This document shows positions 1-5,395 of a stretch of DNA of 5,395 bases, piece by piece. The notes under the pieces were generated by a model. That model saw nothing but the letters and a program-made list of their open reading frames with translations. It did no database searches and was not told the DNA's origin. The stretch is from Nocardia sp. (GTDB lineage: Bacteria > Actinomycetota > Actinomycetes > Mycobacteriales > Mycobacteriaceae), in contig JABFXT010000162.1 in the NCBI GenBank assembly GCA_013361595.1, forward strand, positions 1 through 5,395, read 5' to 3'. How positions within the stretch are numbered: position 1 is the stretch's first letter; each line of letters starts with the position of its first letter. A program made the translations under genes and the position numbers.

Positions 1-1299
1 ACCCCCGCCGCCGACTCCTGGCTGGAAGCACCGGCGGCCCGCCGCTGGGTGCCACTCGCACACGCCTGGCTGGAGCTGGACCGGAATCCGTGGATGATCG
101 GCCTGCGGGACGCCGCCGACAAGCCGCTGGCGGCACTCGCGCACGAGCTCCGGGTGCCGTATGCCGTACGAGACCGCCGAATCGTGCTGGCGACCCTCGC
201 CGAACAACCACCCGGTACCGAACTCGATCCCGGCGACCTCGCGCGCCTGCTGGCATGGCGGACCCCGCGGCGCCGGCGGCACTTCCGGCGCCAGGTCGTC
301 GACAACACATTGGACGAGGCCGCCGCACTCGGACTGGTGGGGCGCGGTGCGCTCACTACCGCCGCCCGGACGATGCTCACAGATACCCTCGCGGCCGCCG
401 AAGCGGCACTGGAGGCCGCGCTCCCCGACCCGGTGGACCATGTCCTGGTCCAGGCCGATCTGACGGTGGTGGCACCGGGACCGCTCACCGCCGATCTGCA
501 ACGCCGCATCGAGCTGGTCGCCGATGTGGAATCGGCCGGGGCGGCCACCGTCTACCGGATCGGCGAACCCACCTTGCGCCGCGCGCTCGACGCCGGTCTC
601 ACCGCCGCGGAACTGCACAGCCTCTTCGGCCGTCACTCCCGCACTCCCGTCCCGCAGACACTCACCTATCTGATCGACGATGTGGCCCGGCGGCACGGCC
701 GGTTGCGGGCCGGAATGGCACAGTCGTTCGTGCGCAGTGAGGATCCCGCGCTGCTGGCTCAGGTGCTGGTCTCCCCCGTCGCCGAAACCCTCGCACTGCG
801 CGGTATCGCGCCGACCGTGGCGATATCGCAGGCACCGCTGGGCGAATTGTTCGAGCAGCTGCGCGCGGCGGGCTTCGCACCCGCCGGTGAGGATGCCTCC
901 GGCGCGATCGTGGACCTGCGGCAGCGCGGTGCGCGGATCAGTGTCCGGCCGCTGGCCCGGCAGCCGTACCGGCCGTCACCGCCGACGACCGATCAGCTGG
1001 AGCTCTTGGTCACCGAGCTACGCGCCGGGGAACGGGCCGCCACCGCCGCCTCCGGGCAGGCGGTACGCAGCGACGGCACCCGCACGAGTACGGCCGCCGC
1101 CCTGGCGCTGCTCCAACTGGCGGCGCGGGTACGGCGGCAGGTCCACATCGGCTATGTCGACGCCAAAGGCACCGCGATCCAGCGGGTCGTCGAACCGGTG
1201 CGGGTGGGCAACGGTCAGCTCGAAGCGCTGGATCCGGTCACCGGAACGGTCCGCCAGTTCACGTTGCACCGGATCTCGTCGGTCGCGCTGCTCGAGTAG
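1..1299 (+). CDS. Helicase-associated (Helicase_C_3-type) protein with WYL-like C-terminus, 5' partial
   Basis: The reading frame is open from the first base, so the gene starts off the left edge; 432 C-terminal residues are visible, ending in TAG. From memory the family (Mycobacterium tuberculosis Rv0862c type) is about 750 residues, so roughly the second half is seen. Visible residues about 146-300 resemble the N-terminal domain of XPB helicases: a VLVQADLTV strand, then HSRTPVPQ at 212-219, then HGRL. An arginine-rich patch lies at about 89-97. Residues about 363-431 look like a WYL module: a helix, then HIGYVDAKG, VVEPVRV, LEALD, and a final FTLHRISSV strand. No Walker A or DEAD/DEVH box is visible, so this part has no motor. 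The role is unknown; DNA binding or partnership with XPB in repair is an inference. It converges on the M1 peptidase gene 21 bases downstream. Family assignment is fairly sure, function is not. Confidence 0.86.
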   Translation, partial: TPAADSWLEAPAARRWVPLAHAWLELDRNPWMIGLRDAADKPLAALAHELRVPYAVRDRRIVLATLAEQPPGTELDPGDLARLLAWRTPRRRRHFRRQVVDNTLDEAAALGLVGRGALTTAARTMLTDTLAAAEAALEAALPDPVDHVLVQADLTVVAPGPLTADLQRRIELVADVESAGAATVYRIGEPTLRRALDAGLTAAELHSLFGRHSRTPVPQTLTYLIDDVARRHGRLRAGMAQSFVRSEDPALLAQVLVSPVAETLALRGIAPTVAISQAPLGELFEQLRAAGFAPAGEDASGAIVDLRQRGARISVRPLARQPYRPSPPTTDQLELLVTELRAGERAATAASGQAVRSDGTRTSTAAALALLQLAARVRRQVHIGYVDAKGTAIQRVVEPVRVGNGQLEALDPVTGTVRQFTLHRISSVALLE

Positions 1300-1320
1300 T
1301 CCGTACCGCCGCCGGATCAC

Positions 1321-2724
1321 TCAGCCGCGCAGCGAACCCGGATAGAGGTACTGGTCCGGCGGCGGGGTGGTACCCCGCAGCCAGGCATCGAAGAACCCGG
1401 TGAGATCGGTCGGCGATTCGGCCTGGATGAAGGTCCGGAACTCCGGCATCGAAGCATTGCCGTAGGCGTGCGCCGCCACGAATTCCCGCAAGGCGCCGAA
1501 GAAGACGTTGTCGCCCAGCTGTTTACGCAGGGCATGCAGGAACAGCGGTCCCCGGTAGTAGACCGAGGTGAACATATCCTCGGGCCCGGGATCCTGTAGT
1601 GGCACTTCCCAGAATTTCGGCTTCGCCGACATCTCCCGGATCGTGTCGCGGTATTTCGCGTCCACATCGGCGCCCTCGGTCCGCTCCGGCCAGAGGTAGT
1701 CGGCGGTATAGCTGGCGACGCATTCGTTCAGACAGATATCGGACCAGCTCTGGACGGAGACCGAATCGCCCCACCACTGATGAGCCGTCTCGTGCACCAC
1801 GGTGTTCAGATCGGCCCACGACGCATAGGTCGGCCGGGTCTGGGTTTCCAGGGAGAACGGAATCTTCGCGGCCAGGAATATCCCACCGCCGGTATCGAAC
1901 GGATACGGGCCGTAGAGACCTTCGGCGAAATCGAGGATCTGCGGCAGCTTCTCCTCGTACTGGCGCAGATCCTCGGCACCGGGCGCGAAAGCGCTGAGCA
2001 GTGGGGTCCCGTTCGCCCGGCGCTGCTCCAGGAATTCGAACCGGTCGATCGCCACAGTGGTGAGGTATCCGATCACCGGATAACGCTGTTCCCAGCTCAC
2101 CGTGCGGAAACCGTCCCGCACATCGTCGCGCACTTTGGTGCCGCCCGACATCACCTGCCATTCCTCCGGAACGGTCGTATGCAGGGTAAAGGTGGCTTTG
2201 TCCCGTGGTGAATCGTTGAGCGGATACCAGGTGGAAGCCGAATGCGGTTGCCCGGTGGCGAATGCGCCGCCGGTCGGTGCGTAGGTCCAGCCCGCGCCGC
2301 GCGTATCGGGGGCCGTACCCGCGTAATCGACGGTGACGGTGAACGGCAGGCCGGGCAGGAGCGGCAACGCCGGCTGTACGACCAGTTCGTGCGGTTTCCG
2401 CCATTCGAATCCGGCGGGCATATTGTTCACCCGGACCGTTCGTACCGGCGGGCCGCTGTAATCGAGATCGAAGGACGTCAGCGGTTGGGTGGCCGCGGCA
2501 TCGATCCTGGCCGTGCCGGTGAGCTGGTGACCGGCCGGGTCGTAGCCGAGCGTCACGTCGTAGTGCGCGACGTCGTAACCGCCGTTACCGTCCCGGGGAA
2601 AGTACGGATCGCCCAGCCCCTCCGATCCCGCCGACGACCCGGACGGTGCCTGCGCGGCGACCGGCACCAGGGCCGGACTCGACAGCGCGAGCACCGCGGC
2701 GATCAGCCAGCGGGTGAGCCTCAT
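1321..2724 (-). CDS. Secreted M1-family zinc metallopeptidase (aminopeptidase), compact form
   Basis: Encodes 467 residues. M1 enzymes remove N-terminal residues from peptides using one zinc ion. The active site is complete: HETAH at 311-315 (two zinc ligands and the catalytic Glu), third ligand Glu334 in NECVASY exactly 18 residues after the second His, a substrate-anchoring LETQTRP segment at 292-298 in place of GAMEN, and the transition-state tyrosine in SVYYRG (Tyr389 or its neighbour). The N-terminal half is the beta-rich M1 domain. The protein stops soon after the catalytic domain (FDAWLRG at 445-451), so the large C-terminal helical domain of PepN-like enzymes is absent. The N-terminus is a signal peptide: Arg at 2 and 5, a hydrophobic core at 6-24, and a probable signal peptidase I site AQA|PS after residue 26; there is no lipobox Cys. 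The ATG at 2724 was chosen because a strong ribosome-binding site and the signal peptide both fit it, although the frame stays open to a GTG at 2877. Substrate unknown. Confidence 0.93.
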   Translation of the reverse strand: MRLTRWLIAAVLALSSPALVPVAAQAPSGSSAGSEGLGDPYFPRDGNGGYDVAHYDVTLGYDPAGHQLTGTARIDAAATQPLTSFDLDYSGPPVRTVRVNNMPAGFEWRKPHELVVQPALPLLPGLPFTVTVDYAGTAPDTRGAGWTYAPTGGAFATGQPHSASTWYPLNDSPRDKATFTLHTTVPEEWQVMSGGTKVRDDVRDGFRTVSWEQRYPVIGYLTTVAIDRFEFLEQRRANGTPLLSAFAPGAEDLRQYEEKLPQILDFAEGLYGPYPFDTGGGIFLAAKIPFSLETQTRPTYASWADLNTVVHETAHQWWGDSVSVQSWSDICLNECVASYTADYLWPERTEGADVDAKYRDTIREMSAKPKFWEVPLQDPGPEDMFTSVYYRGPLFLHALRKQLGDNVFFGALREFVAAHAYGNASMPEFRTFIQAESPTDLTGFFDAWLRGTTPPPDQYLYPGSLRG

Positions 2725-2730
2725 GCGATT

Positions 2731-2739
2731 CCACCTTCC
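2731..2739 (-). promoter_or_regulatory. Ribosome-binding site of the M1 peptidase
   Basis: GGAAGGTGG on the minus strand lies 6 bases before the ATG at 2724. It decides the start: the signal peptide begins directly at this ATG, while the alternative GTG at 2877 would put 51 non-hydrophobic residues in front of it. Confidence 0.8.
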
Positions 2740-2752
2740 GTGATCGACTCGT

Positions 2753-2775
2753 ATTCTCCCGGTCACCCCGGTCGA
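2753..2775 (-). promoter_or_regulatory. Possible promoter of the M1 peptidase
   Basis: On the minus strand GAGAAT (2753-2758) could be a -10 element of the TAnnnT type; the longer string GGGAGAATA also occurs in the proposed XPB promoter. Eight bases upstream is TCGACCGGG (2767-2775), matching TTGTCRGTG at only 5 of 9 positions. The site lies after the stem-loop that follows the previous gene and 28 bases before the ATG, where a promoter would be expected. Weak evidence; the upstream half may be chance. Confidence 0.3.
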
Positions 2776-2810
2776 CGACGTTAGTCGCTGTCGGCCCCGG
2801 ATCCCGGCAC

Positions 2811-2842
2811 CCCGGAAAACGCGGCGCGCGAGCGTTTCCGGG
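2811..2842 (-). terminator. GC-rich stem-loop, probable terminator of the XPB-DUF3239 operon
   Basis: Left arm 2811-2822 (CCCGGAAAACGC) pairs with right arm 2832-2842 (GCGTTTCCGGG), giving 11 base pairs with one bulged A (2819 as drawn; any A of 2816-2819 would do) and a 9-base loop. It lies 38 bases after the DUF3239 stop codon and 86 bases before the M1 start. There is no U-run after it, which is common for actinobacterial terminators. Position and strength suggest it ends the upstream operon; the effect on transcription is inferred. Confidence 0.6.
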
Positions 2843-2880
2843 CCGCCATCGACCACCGGCGTAATGTCGCGGGCCACGAT

Positions 2881-3549
2881 TCAGGCGCCGAGCCCGTCCG
2901 GTAGGCGGCCCGGATCGAGCAGCAGTCGTTTGGCCGCACTCCGGTGGACCTGTTCGGCGAGGGCGAGATTGTCGGCGAGCAAACGCCATTCGATCTCGGC
3001 GATGGCGGCGCGAGCGCGTTCGATCACGGCCGTATCGGCGGTTCCCCAGGCGATCGGCATCGCCTCGACCGGGAGCCAGCGTTCGCCGATCGAACGAGCG
3101 GTGCGGTCGCCGCGGACCGCGACGGCGGGGACTCGCTCCCCTTCGGTCACCCGGTGCCCCGGCAACTGCCGTACCTTCCTGGTGACCAGCGCGTATCGCG
3201 ACTCTCCGGTATCGCGCCGGGCCACATTCACCAGTGCGAGCAGCACCACACCGCGCGGCCGGATCGGTGCGACCACCGCCGGCACCAGCTCCCCCTCCGC
3301 ATAGAGCTGATCGATACCGGCGCGGCGCGGTGCCCATACCGCCACCCACAGCGCTGTCGCGGCACCCAGCGCGCAGGCCAGAGCCAGTGGATAGGACCAG
3401 GGGTGCCCCAGCCACACCAGGTAGGCGGTGCCGGCTGCGGCGCCGAAGGCGACGGGAACGGCGGCGAAACGCACCCGGCGGCGTCCGGCGACTACTTCGT
3501 TGACCGCGTGGGCATGCCAGCGGTCCACCGCGAATTCGAAGCGTCGCAC
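2881..3549 (-). CDS. DUF3239-type two-helix membrane protein of unknown function
   Basis: Encodes 222 residues. Layout: a short polar N-terminus (RRFEFAVDRWHAHAVNEV), a basic stretch GRRRVR at 22-27, two hydrophobic segments at about 28-47 and 53-73 separated by a short GHPWS turn, then a soluble part of about 150 residues with beta strands (VVAPIRPRG, VVLLALVNVA) and a charged C-terminal helix at about 170-210. This matches my memory of the DUF3239 family of Mycobacteriales and Corynebacteriales; the family name is recalled, not searched. The positive-inside rule puts the N-terminus and the soluble part in the cytoplasm. The GTG at 3549 was chosen because AGGA sits 8 bases before it and the family-like RRFEF sequence starts there; an ATG at 3636 would overlap the helicase gene by 47 bases and adds an unconvincing peptide. 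It lies 40 bases after the XPB stop, so cotranscription is likely. I know of no established function. Confidence 0.82.
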   Translation of the reverse strand: MRRFEFAVDRWHAHAVNEVVAGRRRVRFAAVPVAFGAAAGTAYLVWLGHPWSYPLALACALGAATALWVAVWAPRRAGIDQLYAEGELVPAVVAPIRPRGVVLLALVNVARRDTGESRYALVTRKVRQLPGHRVTEGERVPAVAVRGDRTARSIGERWLPVEAMPIAWGTADTAVIERARAAIAEIEWRLLADNLALAEQVHRSAAKRLLLDPGRLPDGLGA

Positions 3550-3557
3550 GTCGCCAT

Positions 3558-3561
3558 TCCT
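3558..3561 (-). promoter_or_regulatory. Ribosome-binding site of the DUF3239 gene
   Basis: AGGA on the minus strand is 8 bases before the GTG at 3549 and supports that start. It overlaps one arm of a 6-bp inverted repeat (CATTCC at 3555-3560 on the plus strand, GGAATG at 3581-3586), which could partly mask it in the mRNA. Confidence 0.5.
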
Positions 3562-3589
3562 AACACAATTCGTCGAGTTCGGAATGCTG

Positions 3590-5260
3590 TTATTGCTCGC
3601 CGGGACCGATCGCGGGGCCCAGCAGATCATCGGCATCCGTTATCCGATAGGCATAACCCTGTTCGGCGAGAAAACGTTGCCGATGTGCAGCGTAATCGGC
3701 GTCCAGTGTGTCGCGGGCCACCACGGAATAGAAATGGGCCTGACCGCCGTCGTGTTTCGGGCGCAGCAATCGGCCCAGCCGCTGGGCTTCCTCCTGTCGC
3801 GAACCGAAGGTACCGGAAACCTGCACCGCCACCGACGCCTCGGGCAGGTCGATGGAGAAATTCGCGACCTTGCTCACCACGAGTACCGGGATCTCACCGC
3901 GGCGGAACGCGTCGAAAAGGGCCTCGCGTTCCTTGTTCTTCGTCGACCCCTGGATCACCGGGGCGTCCAGGGCGGTGCCCAACTCCTCCAACTGGTCCAG
4001 ATAGGCGCCGATCACCAGAGTGGGCGCCGAGGGGTGCCGGTCCAGAATCGACTTCACCACGGCGATCTTGGTATGCGCGGTGGAACAGAGTTTGTAGCGC
4101 TCCTCCGGCTCGGCCGTCGCATAGGACATCCGCTCGGCATCGGTCAGCGTGACCCGGACCTCGATACAGTCGGCCGGAGCTATCCAGCCCTGGGCCTCGA
4201 TATCCTTCCACGGCGCGTCGTAGCGCTTGGGACCGATCAGCGAGAACACATCACCCTCGCGGCCGTCCTCGCGAACCAGTGTCGCGGTGAGCCCGAGCCG
4301 CCGCCGGGACTGCAGATCGGCGGTCATCCGGAACACCGGAGCGGGCAGCAGATGCACCTCGTCGTAGATCACCAGGCCCCAGTCCCGGCTGTCGAACAAT
4401 TCCAGATGCTTGTATTCACCCTTCGATTTGCGGGTGATCACCTGGTAGGTGGCGATGGTGACCGGACGGATCTCTTTACGTTCCCCGGAATACTCGCCGA
4501 TCTCCTCCTCGGTGAGCGAGGTGCGCGCGAGCAGCTCCCGCCGCCACTGCCGGCCCGCGACGGTATTGGTCACCAGGATGAGGGTGGTGGCCTTGGCACG
4601 CGCCATCGCGGCCGCCCCCACCATCGTCTTGCCGGCGCCGCACGGCAGCACCACCACACCGGACCCGCCCGCCCAGAACGAATCCGCCGCCATCTCCTGA
4701 TAGTCGCGCAACTGCCAGCTCGCGCCGTCGAAATCGAGATCGATCGGATGGGCTTCGCCGTCGACGTATCCGGCCAGGTCCTCGGCGGGCCAGCCGATCT
4801 TGAGAAGCTGCTGTTTGATGTGCCCACGCTCGGACGCGTGCACCACCACCGTGTCCTCGTCGATCCGCTCGCCGAGCATCGGGGCGATCTTCTTGTGCCG
4901 CAGCACCTCGGCCAGCACCGCCCGATCCAGGCTCACCAGGGTCAGGCCGTGCGCCGGATGCTTGACCAGCTGCAACCGCCCGTAACGGGCCATCGTCTCG
5001 ACGATATCGACGAGCAGCGGCTGCGGAACCGGGAACCGGGAATGGCCGACCAGCGCGTCCACCACCTGCTCCGCGTCGTGCCCCGCGGCCCGGGCGTTCC
5101 ACAGGGCCAGCGGTGTCACCCGATAGGTGTGCACGTGTTCGGGCGCCCGTTCCAGCTCCGCGAACGGCGCAATGGCCTGACGCGCCACATCCGCCAGTTC
5201 GTGATCGACCTCCAACAGGACTGTTTTATCGCTCTGCACGATCAGCGGCCCGTCCGCCAC
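3590..5260 (-). CDS. DNA repair helicase XPB (ERCC3-like, superfamily 2)
   Basis: Encodes 556 residues, close to the mycobacterial ERCC3/XPB (about 540). XPB enzymes are ATP-driven 3'-5' DNA translocases; in eukaryotes XPB opens DNA in nucleotide excision repair, while the bacterial role is less settled. Domains in order: an N-terminal Helicase_C_3 or damage-recognition-like domain (about 5-165, with HSRFPVPQ at 73-80); WQLRDYQ at 182-188; Walker A GAGKT at 208-212; DEVH box at 300-303; motif III LTAT at 324-327 followed directly by the XPB hallmark RED (330-332); second RecA-like domain from about 340, with KVANFSIDLPEA (motif V) at 464-475 and QRLGRLLRP (motif VI) at 493-501. All catalytic residues are present, so it should be active. 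The GTG at 5260 was chosen because AGGAGGT stands 5 bases upstream; a GTG at 5275 would overlap that site. Probably first gene of an operon with the DUF3239 gene. No Bax1-like nuclease is next to it. Confidence 0.97.
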   Translation of the reverse strand: MADGPLIVQSDKTVLLEVDHELADVARQAIAPFAELERAPEHVHTYRVTPLALWNARAAGHDAEQVVDALVGHSRFPVPQPLLVDIVETMARYGRLQLVKHPAHGLTLVSLDRAVLAEVLRHKKIAPMLGERIDEDTVVVHASERGHIKQQLLKIGWPAEDLAGYVDGEAHPIDLDFDGASWQLRDYQEMAADSFWAGGSGVVVLPCGAGKTMVGAAAMARAKATTLILVTNTVAGRQWRRELLARTSLTEEEIGEYSGERKEIRPVTIATYQVITRKSKGEYKHLELFDSRDWGLVIYDEVHLLPAPVFRMTADLQSRRRLGLTATLVREDGREGDVFSLIGPKRYDAPWKDIEAQGWIAPADCIEVRVTLTDAERMSYATAEPEERYKLCSTAHTKIAVVKSILDRHPSAPTLVIGAYLDQLEELGTALDAPVIQGSTKNKEREALFDAFRRGEIPVLVVSKVANFSIDLPEASVAVQVSGTFGSRQEEAQRLGRLLRPKHDGGQAHFYSVVARDTLDADYAAHRQRFLAEQGYAYRITDADDLLGPAIGPGEQ

Positions 5261-5265
5261 GGGAC

Positions 5266-5272
5266 ACCTCCT
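5266..5272 (-). promoter_or_regulatory. Ribosome-binding site of XPB
   Basis: AGGAGGT on the minus strand, a near-perfect anti-16S match, lies 5 bases before the GTG at 5260. This fixes the start there; the in-frame GTG at 5275 has its following codons inside this site. Confidence 0.85.
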
Positions 5273-5289
5273 CACCTCGGCTGACGCCT

Positions 5290-5312
5290 ATTCTCCCCGA
5301 ACTCACCGACAG
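5290..5312 (-). promoter_or_regulatory. Probable RecA-NDp (PafBC-type) DNA-damage promoter of XPB
   Basis: On the minus strand CTGTCGGTG (5304-5312) is followed by exactly 8 bases and GAGAAT (5290-5295). The published mycobacterial RecA-independent DNA-damage promoter is TTGTCRGTG-N8-TAnnnT. The first element matches at 8 of 9 positions; the -10 keeps the A and the final T but has G for the first T. A start of transcription about 7 bases on would give a leader of roughly 23 bases containing the ribosome-binding site. In mycobacteria this promoter class depends on PafBC. The match is seen in the sequence; damage induction is inferred. Confidence 0.6.
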
Positions 5313-5340
5313 TGTTCACGGCGCGCTGGCGCGCGCGGGG

Positions 5341-5393
5341 TCGAGGCCCCCGAAGTCTCGCCGTTCAGGCCTCGAGACTCGAGCCTTCGGCTC
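5341..5393. repeat. Cluster of overlapping inverted repeats at the right edge
   Basis: Four pairings share this stretch: TCGAGGCC 5341-5348 with 5368-5375 (8 bp, perfect); 5350-5360 with 5380-5390 (10 of 11 bp); AGTCTCG 5354-5360 with 5373-5379 (7 bp); and a local hairpin GAGCC-TTC-GGCTC at 5381-5393. CTCGAG occurs twice, at 5371 and 5378. Several of these cannot form together as simple hairpins. It could be a terminator of a gene beyond the edge, an intergenic palindromic repeat, or a regulatory site upstream of the XPB promoter. I do not recognise a family. Confidence 0.45.
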
Positions 5394-5395
5394 AT

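Noticed and set aside
2725..2877. 51-codon N-terminal extension of the M1 gene to a GTG at 2877
   Set aside because: It would run through the strong stem-loop and put a polar stretch before a clear signal peptide; the ATG at 2724 has an excellent ribosome-binding site.
3550..3636. 29-codon extension of the DUF3239 gene to an ATG at 3636
   Set aside because: It overlaps the end of XPB by 47 bases, gives an unconvincing peptide, and the GTG at 3549 has its own AGGA and starts the family-like sequence.
2944..4152. Open frame of 402 codons on the plus strand across the DUF3239 gene and XPB
   Set aside because: It crosses two genes and their spacer, has a low-complexity Arg/Pro-rich composition, and no supported start; a shadow of the minus-strand genes.
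3428..5284. Open frame of 618 codons on the plus strand, antisense to XPB
   Set aside because: It lies opposite a helicase with complete motifs, its protein is rich in H, R, G and Q with no recognisable domain, and long antisense frames are common in GC-rich genes.
5303..5395. Minus-strand open frame of 30 residues beginning with ATG at the right edge, possible small gene or gene tail
   Set aside because: It is made almost entirely of the inverted-repeat cluster, runs into the XPB promoter motif, and has no visible ribosome-binding site inside the window. A tail of an off-window gene cannot be excluded, but nothing supports it.
5276..5395. LexA SOS box upstream of XPB
   Set aside because: I looked for the actinobacterial TCGAAC-N4-GTTCGA palindrome and found no acceptable match; the damage-type signal here is the RecA-independent one.
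1..5395. Novel defence system, prophage or mobile island
   Set aside because: The genes are recognisable chromosomal actinobacterial families with uniform codon use by eye; no integrase, transposase, tRNA, direct-repeat array or toxin-antitoxin pair was seen.

Overview
The window looks like a stretch of high-GC actinobacterial chromosome, most likely from Mycobacteriales and probably Nocardia or a close relative. I judge this from the strongly G/C-ending codons, the mycobacterial-type XPB helicase, a DUF3239-type membrane protein, and a DNA-damage promoter motif of the mycobacterial RecA-independent type. The genus is an inference; base composition was judged by eye.

Layout from left to right. 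Positions 1-1299 (+) hold the C-terminal part of a large helicase-associated protein whose start lies off the left edge. It carries an XPB-N-terminus-like (Helicase_C_3) domain and ends in a WYL-like module. Only 21 bases later comes the end of a convergent gene, 1321-2724 (-), a compact secreted M1 zinc aminopeptidase with a complete active site. A GC-rich stem-loop (2811-2842) and a weak promoter separate it from an upstream pair on the same strand: 2881-3549 (-), a two-helix membrane protein of the DUF3239 type, and 3590-5260 (-), a full-length XPB/ERCC3-like DNA repair helicase. These two are 40 bases apart and probably form one operon, XPB first. The last 120 bases hold the XPB promoter region and a knot of overlapping inverted repeats cut by the window edge.

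The connecting theme is DNA repair. XPB is preceded by a good match to the RecA-NDp promoter (TTGTCRGTG-N8-TAnnnT), the motif used by the WYL-domain activator PafBC in mycobacteria. The helicase-associated protein at the left shares a domain with the XPB N-terminus (13 of 25 residues identical around a common HSR-x-PVPQ motif). It therefore looks like a motor-less relative, and possibly a partner, of XPB. The M1 peptidase appears to be an independent secreted housekeeping enzyme. No mobile element, RNA gene or CRISPR array was seen.
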